Source of the DNA: Lentzea pudingi
Lineage (GTDB): Bacteria; Actinomycetota; Actinomycetes; Mycobacteriales; Pseudonocardiaceae
Length of the DNA: 64,000 nt
Assembly (NCBI RefSeq): GCF_014646255.1
Contig: NZ_BMNC01000005.1
Coordinates: forward strand, 62,001 to 126,000
Reading direction: 5' to 3'
This document shows, in pieces, positions 43,390 to 51,109 of the stretch. Numbering within the stretch: position 1 is the stretch's first letter; each line of letters begins with the position of its first letter. Below the pieces are notes generated by a model that made no database searches, had not been told where the DNA came from, and saw nothing but the letters and a program-made list of their open reading frames with translations. The translations under genes were made by a program, and so were the position numbers.

Positions 43390-43620
43390 GGTCATGACGA
43401 GCCGGGTCATTTCATCGCCGCTTCGCGACGATCGCGATTGGGGCTTGACTTCGGGGCCCTTGCGAGGCCTTCCTCGGCCTTTTAAAAGCCGGGCATGTGA
43501 AGCCCGGCCGAGTGGTCAAGTTTAAGGCCTCGCACCCAAAGTCAAGCCCCAATCGCCGTCGTGGTTGCGACACCGCTTGCTCGTGTGGAAGAGGTTCACA
43601 CGCCTCGGCTTCGCCATTGC
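43390..43620 (+). repeat. Palindromic repeat element, copy B (orientation of the sigma-factor operon)
   Basis: The core at 43434-43556 has outer arms GCGATTGGGGCTTGAC (43434-43449) and GTCAAGCCCCAATCGC (43541-43556), a perfect 16-bp pair. Inner stems are TGCGAGGCCTT/AAGGCCTCGCA, CTCGGCC/GGCCGAG and GCCGGGC/GCCCGGC. It is preceded by GGTCATGACG (43390-43399) and followed by GAGGTTCACACGCCTCGGCT (43591-43610), both shared with copy A. The middle stems differ in sequence between copies but still pair, as expected for a conserved structure. It lies downstream of the sigma-factor operon, same direction. Before it, TGGTCACCTTGC is repeated at 43343 and 43363. Confidence 0.85.
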
Positions 43621-44050
43621 GTTGGGGTGGAGGGCGGCTCGCCATCCTCGCAGCGGAGCTGTCCAGCTCGTCGCCACGTCCCGCTGCCACGTCCCACGGC
43701 CGCCACGTCCCAGGCTGGGGTCCGTCGTCGCGTCCCACGGCCGCCGTGTCCCACCTCACCGCGCCTCCACCACGCCGCGTCCCATCCACCCCTGCGCTCT
43801 GCGCCCTTCCTCCTCCCCCTCCCTCTGGCCGCCGTGCAGCCGTCTTCCCGCACCCCGCACCCCGCACCCGCCGCCGCTCGTCCCCGCAGCCCGAGCAAGC
43901 CGCCCGTCCGCGTCGAGTGGCCCGAGGCCCGCGCCGGCACCTCCCCCGTCCCCCACTGCGCTCTCTCCACCCGCGGCTCTCCCCACCACTCGCAGCTCCC
44001 GCCCACTCGCAGCTCCCGCCCACCCCGCCGCCCGTCACCCCGGAGATGCC
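43621..44050. other. Pyrimidine-rich non-coding region with direct repeats
   Basis: About 430 bp, very rich in C with T on the plus strand. It contains CGTCCCACGGCCGCC twice (43690-43704 and 43731-43745) and a tandem 17-bp repeat CACTCGCAGCTCCCGCC (43987-44003 and 44004-44020). Long reading frames here on both strands are compositional artefacts: no ribosome-binding site, no recognisable protein. C-rich, G-poor RNA of this length would suit Rho loading after the sigma-factor operon. Confidence 0.55.
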
Positions 44051-44086
44051 GAAAGGCCCGGCTCGCCGAAGCGAACCGGGCCTTTC
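44051..44086 (-). terminator. Intrinsic hairpin after groEL
   Basis: GAAAGGCCCGGCTCG (44051-44065) pairs with CGAACCGGGCCTTTC (44072-44086), with one mismatch, across a 6-nt loop. It lies 25 bp after the groEL stop. Confidence 0.85.
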
Positions 44087-44110
44087 AGAGGTGGTGCGAG
44101 GCGGCTGGAC

Positions 44111-45730
44111 TCAGAAGTCCATGCCACCGGCGTCCGGCGCGGCCGGAGCGGCGTTCTTCTCCGGCTTGTCCGCGACGACGGCTTCCGTCGTCAGGAACAG
44201 CGCGGCGATGGACGCGGCGTTCTGCAGCGCGGAACGCGTGACCTTGGCCGGGTCGATGATGCCCGCCTTGATCAGGTCCTTGTACTCGCCGGTCGCGGCG
44301 TCGAGGCCCTCGCCCGAGGGGAGGGACTTGACGCGCTCGACCACGACGCCGCCTTCGAGGCCGGCGTTGACGGCGATCTGCTTCAGCGGCGCCTCGACGG
44401 CGACCTTGACGATGTTGGCACCGGTGGCCTCGTCGCCCGTGAGCTTCAGGCCCGCGAAGGCAGCCTCGGCGGCCTGCAGCAGCGCGACGCCACCACCCGC
44501 GACGATGCCCTCTTCGACGGCCGCCTTCGCGTTGCGAACGGCGTCCTCGATGCGGTGCTTGCGCTCCTTGAGTTCGACCTCGGTGGCCGCGCCCGCCTTG
44601 ATGACGGCGACGCCGCCGGCGAGCTTCGCGAGGCGCTCCTGGAGCTTCTCGCGGTCGTAGTCGGAGTCCGACTTCTCGATCTCGGCGCGGATCTGGTTGA
44701 CGCGACCCTGGATCTGGTCGGCGTCACCGGCACCCTCGACGATGGTCGTCTCGTCCTTCGTGACGACGACCTTGCGGGCCTTGCCCAGCAGCGAGATGTC
44801 GGCGTTCTCCAGCTTCAGGCCGACGTCCTCGGTGATGACCTGGCCACCGGTGAGGGTGGCGATGTCCTGGAGGATGGCCTTGCGGCGGTCACCGAAGCCG
44901 GGCGCCTTGACGGCGACGGACTTGAAGGTGCCACGGATCTTGTTGACGACCAGGGTCGCCAGGGCCTCGCCCTCGACGTCCTCCGAGATGATCAGCAGCG
45001 GCTTGCCGCCCTGCATGACCTTCTCGAGGAGCGGGAGCAGGTCCTTGACCGTGGAGATCTTGGAGCCGAACAGGAGGATGTACGGGTCCTCCAGCGTGGC
45101 TTCCTGGCGCTCGGGGTCGGTCACGAAGTAACCGGAGATGTAGCCCTTGTCGAAGCGCATGCCTTCGGTGAGCTCGAGCTCGAGACCGAGGGTGTTGCTC
45201 TCCTCGACGGTGATGACGCCTTCCTTGCCGACCTTGTCCATCGCCTCGGCGATGAGCTCGCCGATCGTGGGGTCAGCGGCGGAGATGGACGCGGTAGCAG
45301 CGATCTGCTCCTTCGTCTCGATCTCCTTGGCGTTCTTCAGCAGCTGCTCGGCGATGGCTTCGACGGCCTGCTCGATGCCGCGCTTGAGGCCGAGCGGGTT
45401 CGCACCCGCGGCCACGTTGCGCAGACCCTCGCGGACCAGAGCCTGGGCGAGCACGGTGGCGGTGGTGGTGCCGTCACCCGCGACGTCGTCGGTCTTCTTC
45501 GCGACCTCCTTGACGAGCTCGGCCCCGATCTTCTCCCACGGGTCCTCGAGCTCGATCTCCTTCGCGATGGAGACGCCGTCGTTGGTGATCGTGGGCGCGC
45601 CCCACTTCTTCTCAAGCACGACGTTGCGGCCCTTGGGGCCGAGCGTCACCTTGACGGCGTCGGCGAGGATGTTCATCCCGCGCTCGAGACCGCGACGGGC
45701 TTCCTCGTCGAACGCAATCATCTTGGCCAT
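44111..45730 (-). CDS. groL: Chaperonin GroEL (60 kDa)
   Basis: A 539-residue chaperonin subunit: AKMIAFDEEARRGLERGMNILADAVKVTLGPKGRNV, the ATP-binding GDGTTTATVLAQ, and a C-terminus ending GGMDF. It is not the His-rich type and, having no adjacent groES, corresponds to the stand-alone essential GroEL2 class of actinobacteria. Two CIRCE operators lie upstream, so HrcA repression is expected. The ATG at 45730 is the standard family start. Confidence 0.98.
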   Translation of the reverse strand: MAKMIAFDEEARRGLERGMNILADAVKVTLGPKGRNVVLEKKWGAPTITNDGVSIAKEIELEDPWEKIGAELVKEVAKKTDDVAGDGTTTATVLAQALVREGLRNVAAGANPLGLKRGIEQAVEAIAEQLLKNAKEIETKEQIAATASISAADPTIGELIAEAMDKVGKEGVITVEESNTLGLELELTEGMRFDKGYISGYFVTDPERQEATLEDPYILLFGSKISTVKDLLPLLEKVMQGGKPLLIISEDVEGEALATLVVNKIRGTFKSVAVKAPGFGDRRKAILQDIATLTGGQVITEDVGLKLENADISLLGKARKVVVTKDETTIVEGAGDADQIQGRVNQIRAEIEKSDSDYDREKLQERLAKLAGGVAVIKAGAATEVELKERKHRIEDAVRNAKAAVEEGIVAGGGVALLQAAEAAFAGLKLTGDEATGANIVKVAVEAPLKQIAVNAGLEGGVVVERVKSLPSGEGLDAATGEYKDLIKAGIIDPAKVTRSALQNAASIAALFLTTEAVVADKPEKNAAPAAPDAGGMDF

Positions 45731-45867
45731 TGCGGTGTGTTCCTCCGCCTATGTGAGTTCCTGGGCCACTGCGGGCACACGCCCACAGCGGAACACGGTG
45801 CGAGTGGCCAGGCTCGGTGCCCGCGACGGACGACCCCGGAGGGCCTCACCGTCCCAGCCTCACTGTT

Positions 45868-45894
45868 CTGGCACTCGGACGAGCCGAGTGCTAG
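45868..45894. promoter_or_regulatory. CIRCE element 1 (HrcA operator) upstream of groEL
   Basis: CTGGCACTC-N9-GAGTGCTAG matches the CIRCE consensus TTAGCACTC-N9-GAGTGCTAA with exact spacing. It sits 138 bp before the groEL start. Confidence 0.92.
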
Positions 45895-45901
45895 TTCGTG
45901 T

Positions 45902-45928
45902 TTAGCACTCGGGCACGGCGAGTGCAAG
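45902..45928. promoter_or_regulatory. CIRCE element 2 (HrcA operator) upstream of groEL
   Basis: TTAGCACTC-N9-GAGTGCAAG is a second CIRCE box, 7 bp from the first. Its left arm is a perfect consensus match; the right arm has one main deviation. Confidence 0.9.
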
Positions 45929-45955
45929 CGAACCCGGACGACTCCCAGGCGACTC

Positions 45956-47182
45956 TCAGCGAGATGTGCGCACCGGCACAGAGGTCGGCAGCGGCTTCCT
46001 CGACGTCGTCGGTTCGTCACCGATGTTCAGCGTCGGCGAGGAGTTCGTCTTCGGCTGCCGCGCGGGCTCGTCACCAGGCGAGAGGATCACCACCAGCACG
46101 ACGATCACCACGATCGCGAGCGCGGCGGCGATGACCGGCGCGAACCACGCCGGCCGTTCCTTCCTGCTGGAGGACGTGAAGGCGCTCGCGCCCACCTGGT
46201 TCGGCGGGCGCAGCCGGACGGGGTCCTGCAACTGCTGCTGGTAGCCGCCCTGGTACTGCCCCTGCTGCGCCGGCACCGGACCGGAGACCGGCGCCTGAGC
46301 GGGGAACGAGCCGGACTGCGGCCCGAGTTGAGCGGGAGCCGAGCCCTGCGCGACCCCGGCCAGGGCGACGCGGGCGGCGTTGATCAGCTCGGCGCAGTTC
46401 GCGAACCGCTGCGCCGGGTCCTTGGAGGTGCCCTTGCGGATGACCTCGTCGATGGCCGGCGGCAACGCCACGACCTGGGACAGCGAGGGCACGACGTTGC
46501 TGAGGTGGCCCGCGATGACCTCCTGCACGCCGCCCTGGAACGGCGGACGGCCCGACAGGCAGGCGAAGAGCATGCACGCGAGCGCGTACTGGTCGGTGCG
46601 GCCGTCGACGGGCTCGCCCCGCAGGTGCTCCGGCGCCGCGTAGGTCGGCGAGCCGAGGAAATCACCCGTTCGGGTGCGGTGGCCGGTGGCGCCGCGGCGG
46701 GTCAGGCCGAAGTCGGCGACGTAGACGTGCTCGCGCACGCCCTCCTTCTGCGTCACCAGCACGTTCGCCGGCTTCACGTCGAGGTGCACGAGGCCCTTGC
46801 CGTGCAGCATGTCGAGCGCTTCGGCCACCTGGGCGAGCAGCGTCAACGTGCGCGCGGGGGTGAGCGGCCCCTCCTTGATGTGCCCGGCCAGGTCCTGGCC
46901 GTCCACGAGCCGCATGGCGATGTAGAGCAGGCCGTCGACCTCGTCGAAGTCGTACAGCGGCACGATGTTCGCGTGGTCGATCGCGGACGTGTTGCGCGCC
47001 TCGTCCACGAACCGCTCGCGGAACTCCGCGTCGGGCGCGAGGTGCTCACCGATGACCTTGAGCGCGACCTTGCGGCCGAGTCTCACGTCCGTGGCCCGAT
47101 ACGTCACGCTCATGCCACCACGACCGAGCACACCGTCGATCCGGTAATGCGCGATTCGCCGTCCGCTCAGGTCCTCCGACAC
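45956..47182 (-). CDS. Membrane Ser/Thr protein kinase (PknB-like)
   Basis: A 408-residue Hanks-type kinase with a glycine loop LGRGGMSVTYRA, catalytic Lys in VALKVIGEHL, and the catalytic loop HLDVKPANVLV, where HLD replaces the usual HRD. DFGLT and the APE motif (YAAPEHLRGE) follow. After the kinase domain come a Gln/Pro-rich linker, one membrane helix (PAWFAPVIAAALAIVVIVVLVVIL) and a short extracytoplasmic tail of about 35 residues without PASTA repeats. It lies just upstream of the CIRCE boxes, in the same direction as groEL. Confidence 0.95.
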   Translation of the reverse strand: MSEDLSGRRIAHYRIDGVLGRGGMSVTYRATDVRLGRKVALKVIGEHLAPDAEFRERFVDEARNTSAIDHANIVPLYDFDEVDGLLYIAMRLVDGQDLAGHIKEGPLTPARTLTLLAQVAEALDMLHGKGLVHLDVKPANVLVTQKEGVREHVYVADFGLTRRGATGHRTRTGDFLGSPTYAAPEHLRGEPVDGRTDQYALACMLFACLSGRPPFQGGVQEVIAGHLSNVVPSLSQVVALPPAIDEVIRKGTSKDPAQRFANCAELINAARVALAGVAQGSAPAQLGPQSGSFPAQAPVSGPVPAQQGQYQGGYQQQLQDPVRLRPPNQVGASAFTSSSRKERPAWFAPVIAAALAIVVIVVLVVILSPGDEPARQPKTNSSPTLNIGDEPTTSRKPLPTSVPVRTSR

Positions 47183-47251
47183 GCGAGGCAGCCTAACGTC
47201 CGGCCGGACGTGCTTGTCCCGGGTTGGCCGAAGGCGTGATCGAAGTGATCT

Positions 47252-47458
47252 CTAACCCGCGCGGCGCACCTCCGACGCCTGGCTGCGCCCGTCCCGTCCG
47301 GCCTGCACCTCGAACTCCACCCGGTCGCCTTCCGAGAGCGTCCGGAAGCCCTCCATCTGGATCGCCGAGTAGTGCACGAACACGTCGGGCCCGCCATCGG
47401 TCGCGATGAAGCCGTATCCCTTTTCGGAGTTGAACCACTTGACGGTACCGAGAGCCAA
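47252..47458 (-). CDS. Cold-shock protein (CspA family)
   Basis: A 68-residue OB-fold RNA chaperone with the RNP1 and RNP2 motifs KGYGFIA and VFVHYSAI, starting LALGTVKWFNSEKG. TTG 47458 is chosen as start because AAGGAGGACGTC precedes it and because family members begin right before GTVKWFN; in-frame GTG or ATG codons further up would read through the leader. A possible leader peptide gene lies immediately upstream. Confidence 0.93.
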   Translation of the reverse strand: MALGTVKWFNSEKGYGFIATDGGPDVFVHYSAIQMEGFRTLSEGDRVEFEVQAGRDGRSQASEVRRAG

Positions 47459-47469
47459 GACGTCCTCCT

Positions 47470-47526
47470 TCAGATCACGCATCTCACGCAAAGCGCAGAG
47501 AGCAACGCTAAAAGAAGAAATCTCAC
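47470..47526 (-). CDS. Possible leader peptide upstream of the cold-shock gene
   Basis: AAGGAGGTATCCGA, a nearly perfect ribosome-binding site, is followed by GTG 47526 opening an 18-codon frame MRFLLLALLSALCVRCVI. Its TGA overlaps the AAGGAGG used by the cold-shock gene, so terminating ribosomes would meet that ribosome-binding site. The strength of the first site, stronger than many genuine genes here, argues for real translation and a control role. It contains two Cys and five Leu in a row of hydrophobic residues. Confidence 0.45.
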   Translation of the reverse strand: MRFLLLALLSALCVRCVI

Positions 47527-47546
47527 TCGGATACCTCCTTACGGAG

Positions 47547-48188
47547 TCATGAACGGGAGCTGACTCCGTTGGCGCGCAACCAGGTGGTGAGTCGGCGGGG
47601 GCCGCGCGCCTGGGTCAGCACGGCGCCGGGACCAGCGAAGTCGAACACCAGCCCCTCACCCGTCTGAATGGATTGCACGCCATCGGGTACCGACGGCCGA
47701 AGACGGCATTGCACGGTGTCCGCGAACGCCACGACGTGATCGCTGCTGATGGTCACCGCTTCTCCCGCTTCCAGCGTCACGAGGTCGAGTGCGCCGTAAC
47801 AGGCGAGCACCACCGCGCCCTGCCCGTGCGCGTAGTTCAGGAAGCCCTCGGCGCCCCCGAAGATCGCCTGCATCGGCGGTGCCTCCGGGTTCATCGCCAC
47901 CGTGCTGCTGGACGCGATCCAGCTGTGCCGGGCGAGGCACCAGCCGTGCGTCCCGTCGAGCTCGATCTGGTGCAGGTCGCCGGGCAGCACGGGGGCCGCG
48001 TCGATCCAGCCGCCCTCCGCACCCACCGTGCACAGCGCGACGGCCTTCGCGCCCGCGCCCTTCACCTCGACCACGAGCCCGTAGCTGGTGGCCGCGATGG
48101 TCAGCGGGTCGGCCAGCACCGCCTCGCCGGGCGCGAGGACGAGTCTCGCCACGCCGAACGTCGGTGTGTGCCTGGTCCGGACCTGCAC
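47547..48188 (-). CDS. AIM24-family protein
   Basis: A 213-residue beta-rich protein of the AIM24/TerD-like trp-RNA-binding attenuation fold family (DUF124): QVRTRHTPTFGVARLVLAPGEAVLADP, then AEGFLNYAHGQGAVVLACYGALDLVTLEAGEAVTISSDHVVAFAD and VQSIQTGEGLVFDFAGPGAVLTQARGP. GTG 48188 follows GGAGG at 8-nt spacing. Function in bacteria is unknown. It is divergent from moeA. Confidence 0.9.
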   Translation of the reverse strand: MQVRTRHTPTFGVARLVLAPGEAVLADPLTIAATSYGLVVEVKGAGAKAVALCTVGAEGGWIDAAPVLPGDLHQIELDGTHGWCLARHSWIASSSTVAMNPEAPPMQAIFGGAEGFLNYAHGQGAVVLACYGALDLVTLEAGEAVTISSDHVVAFADTVQCRLRPSVPDGVQSIQTGEGLVFDFAGPGAVLTQARGPRRLTTWLRANGVSSRS

Positions 48189-48258
48189 GAACAACACCTC
48201 CGGGAGGAAACCGGGAAAGCGATCGTCACGATCGGCGCGACGTTGGCAGTATGCAGTC

Positions 48259-49455
48259 GTGCCCCCCACCACTGTCGCCGAACACCGCCGTCGCGTCGCG
48301 GAGCTCGTCGGGTCGATGCCCGTGCTGCAGCTCCCGCTCGAGGAGTGCCTCGGGCTCGTGCTCGCCGCCGACGTCATCGCGCCGCTCGCCCTGCCGCCGT
48401 TCGACAACTCGGCGATGGACGGGTACGCGGTGCGGGCGGCGGACCTGAACCGGGACGAGACGTCTCGTCTCGTCGTGACCGACGACATCCCGGCCGGCCG
48501 CACCGAGCTGAACCCGCTGGCCCCCGGCACCGCGCAACGGATCATGACCGGCGCGCCGATCCCGCCCGGCGCGGATGCGGTGGTCCAGGTCGAGTGGACC
48601 GACGGCGGCACGGAGACCGTGACGATCAACCGGCCCGTGGAGCCCGGCCAGAACATCCGCATCGGCGGCGACGACGTGCGGAAGGGCGACGCGGTGCTGG
48701 CCGCGGGCACCGTGCTGCGCCCGTCCACGCTCGGCCTCGCCTCCGCGCTCGGCCTGCCAGAACTGCCCGTGCGCCGCCGTCCCCGCGTGCTGGTTCTGTC
48801 GACGGGCTCCGAGCTGGTCGAACCCGGCCGGCCGCTGGAGCTCGGCCAGATCTACGAGTCGAACGGCATGATGCTCGCCTCGTCCGTGCGGGACGCGGGC
48901 TGCGTCGCCGTCCAGCTGCGGTTCGTGCCGGACGACGTCGAGGCGTTCCACCAGGCGTTGAAGCCGTACCTGGGCGCGGTGGACGTGATCGTGACGTCCG
49001 GCGGGGTCAGCGCGGGCGCGTACGAGGTGGTCAAGGACGCCTTCGAGGACCACGACGTGCAGTTCACCAAGGTCGCGATGCAGCCGGGCGGACCGCAGGG
49101 CTCCGGCCGGTACGAGGGCGTGCCGGTGCTGTCGCTGCCGGGCAACCCGGTGAGCGCGCAGGTGTCGTTCGAGGTGTTCGTGCGGCCGGCGCTGATGGCG
49201 TCCATGGGGCACGCGCAGACCGAACGCCGCAGCGCGCGAGCGAGGATCACGTCCGCGCTGACGTCCCCGGCGGGCAAGACGCAGTTCCGGCGCGGCCTGC
49301 ACGACCCGTCGTCCGGCGAGGTCGTGACGCCGGTCGGTGGTCCGGGTTCGCACCTGCTGTCGGCGCTCGCGTTGTCGAACTGCCTGATCGAGGTGCCGGA
49401 GGACGTGACCGAACTGCCTGCGGGGGCCGAGGTCACCGTGAGATACCTGCAGTAG
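48259..49455 (+). CDS. moeA: Molybdopterin molybdenumtransferase MoeA
   Basis: A 398-residue enzyme that inserts molybdate into adenylylated molybdopterin. It has the diagnostic PPFDNSAMDGYAVRAAD, the MTGAPIPPGADAVV region, the MoCF-like domain with VLSTGSELVEPG and VTSGGVSAGAYEVVK, and VLSLPGNPVSAQVSFE. GTG 48259 gives VPPTTVAEHRRRV. The 2-kb distance from groEL and the psd-pssA neighbours match the mycobacterial moeA2 setting. It completes a moaA, D, C, E, mog, moeA set in one window. Confidence 0.95.
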   Translation: MPPTTVAEHRRRVAELVGSMPVLQLPLEECLGLVLAADVIAPLALPPFDNSAMDGYAVRAADLNRDETSRLVVTDDIPAGRTELNPLAPGTAQRIMTGAPIPPGADAVVQVEWTDGGTETVTINRPVEPGQNIRIGGDDVRKGDAVLAAGTVLRPSTLGLASALGLPELPVRRRPRVLVLSTGSELVEPGRPLELGQIYESNGMMLASSVRDAGCVAVQLRFVPDDVEAFHQALKPYLGAVDVIVTSGGVSAGAYEVVKDAFEDHDVQFTKVAMQPGGPQGSGRYEGVPVLSLPGNPVSAQVSFEVFVRPALMASMGHAQTERRSARARITSALTSPAGKTQFRRGLHDPSSGEVVTPVGGPGSHLLSALALSNCLIEVPEDVTELPAGAEVTVRYLQ

Positions 49456-49480
49456 TCACGGATCTGGGGGAAGCGGGGAG

Positions 49481-50905
49481 ATGAGAGCGGCATTCGCGCT
49501 GGCGCTGCTGGCGGGGTTCTTCGTGCTCGCGGTGGGACTCGTCGCGGGACTGGGCGTGCTCGCGGCCGTCCTCTTCGGCCGCGGCGACGACGAAGGGGGC
49601 TGGTGGCTCCTGGCGCTGGCGCTGGTCGTGGGTGGCCCGACGCTGTTCGCGGCGGTCACGGCGATCTGGGCACGCCCGCGGGCGGAGGGGATCGAGCTGC
49701 CGCGCCCGGCGCACCCGGAGCTCTGGCGGCACGTCGACGAGCTCGCGAGGATCGCGGGCACCCGCAGCCCCGACGAGATCCGGCTCGTCGACAGGGCGAA
49801 CGCGGGCGTCTGGGAACGCCGCGGCACCCGGTACATGGAGCTGGGCCTGCCGTGGCTGGCCGGGATGACGATCGGCGAACTGCGGTCGGTGCTCGCGCAC
49901 GAACTCGGTCACTACGGCGGTGGGCACACACGGCTGTCCGCGCTCACTTCGCGCGCTCAGACCGCCCTCGGGATGGCGTCCAGGCAGGACTTCGCCTTCT
50001 TCGGCGTCCTCTACGGGTGGTCGAGGCTGTACGCGCTGGTAGCGGCCTCGGAGAGCCGGAAGCACGAGCGGTTCGCCGACGAGGTGTCCGTCGCGGCGGC
50101 CGGGCGCGAGGCGTCGATGCGGTCGTTGCTGCGCGGCGGCCCGCTGGGCGTCGCGTGGGAGGACTACAAGCGCTGGTACGTGTCGCTGGCCGTGGCGGCC
50201 GGTCGCACGCCGCCGTTGCTGGAGGGCTTCCGCGCCTACCTCGACCACCCGCGGCGCGTGCACCAGTTGCGCGAGATCGAGCCGCTGCTGGCCGCGGAGG
50301 AGCCGACGTCGGTGTTCGACAGCCATCCGCCGATCCGGGAGCGGGTCGCGACGATCGCGCGGTTCTCGCAGATCAGCGGCAGCGTGGCCGAGGCCATCGA
50401 CGAACGCTCCTCGTGGCCGTTGCTCACCGGCCTGCCGCCCGAGCAGGTCGCGGCGCTCGTCGAGGTGCAGGGGCCGCCGATCGCCTGGGAGGAGCTGGCC
50501 CCGCTGGCCGGGCCGGCCCTCGTCCGGCGGCACGCCGACCTGCTGCGGCACGCGGGACGGGTGAGCAAGGTCGGCGACACGATCGCGGACGTGCTCAGGG
50601 CACTGGAGAGGGCTCAGCTGCACAAGCTCACGGGAGCGCCCGTGGACGCGTCGCTGACCCAGGCGGAGGTGCACGACGCGGCCGTCGAGGCCGTGACGGA
50701 ACTGCTCGGGTGCATGGTCGCTGACCTGCTCGTGACGGCCGGCCGCGCCACGCTGGAACTCAACTGGGGCGGGCTGTTCGTGCTGCGGATGCCGGACGGA
50801 GCTGCGGTCTACCCGGACGACCTGGTCGCACCGGCCGTGCGGGACGCCTGCCGGGTGCCCGAGGTGAGGTCCAGGCTGCAGGCCATCGGCGTGGACGGAC
50901 TGTGA
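49481..50905 (+). CDS. M48-family membrane zinc metalloprotease
   Basis: A 474-residue membrane protease of the HtpX/Ste24 type. Two N-terminal membrane helices (FALALLAGFFVLAVGLVAGLGVLAAVLF and WWLLALALVVGGPTLFAAVTAIWA) precede the catalytic HEXXH motif in LAHELGHYGGGHT. The third zinc ligand is probably the Glu in SRKHERFADEVSVAAAG. The C-terminal 180 residues carry no clear domain. It starts 25 bp after moeA in the same direction and may be co-transcribed. Confidence 0.9.
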   Translation: MRAAFALALLAGFFVLAVGLVAGLGVLAAVLFGRGDDEGGWWLLALALVVGGPTLFAAVTAIWARPRAEGIELPRPAHPELWRHVDELARIAGTRSPDEIRLVDRANAGVWERRGTRYMELGLPWLAGMTIGELRSVLAHELGHYGGGHTRLSALTSRAQTALGMASRQDFAFFGVLYGWSRLYALVAASESRKHERFADEVSVAAAGREASMRSLLRGGPLGVAWEDYKRWYVSLAVAAGRTPPLLEGFRAYLDHPRRVHQLREIEPLLAAEEPTSVFDSHPPIRERVATIARFSQISGSVAEAIDERSSWPLLTGLPPEQVAALVEVQGPPIAWEELAPLAGPALVRRHADLLRHAGRVSKVGDTIADVLRALERAQLHKLTGAPVDASLTQAEVHDAAVEAVTELLGCMVADLLVTAGRATLELNWGGLFVLRMPDGAAVYPDDLVAPAVRDACRVPEVRSRLQAIGVDGL

Positions 50906-50967
50906 CGGAACGCTCACCGAGCGACGTTGTTAACGCCATGTGACGGGGATTACACTGCCCGCAGGTG

Positions 50968-51011
50968 CCGGTGGGCCCGCGCATTCGTCGGGGGATGCAC
51001 GGGCCCACCGG
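50968..51011 (+). terminator. Hairpin between the M48 protease and psd
   Basis: CCGGTGGGCCCG (50968-50979) pairs perfectly with CGGGCCCACCGG (51000-51011). Outer bases GTG/CAC extend the stem. It separates the moeA-protease unit from psd-pssA. Confidence 0.8.
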
Positions 51012-51109
51012 CCACTTGTCTTTCCGGCAGTCCCGGTGGGCGGTTCGGGTCGTTGCCGTAGCGTGAAGCCTCCCGACAAACCACCGAAGCTACGGAACCC
51101 ACAGACACG

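Noticed and set aside
43497..44240. Long open frames over the pyrimidine-rich region on both strands.
   Set aside because: Absence of stops follows from C-rich composition; the proteins are Pro/Arg/Ser runs without start signals or family features.
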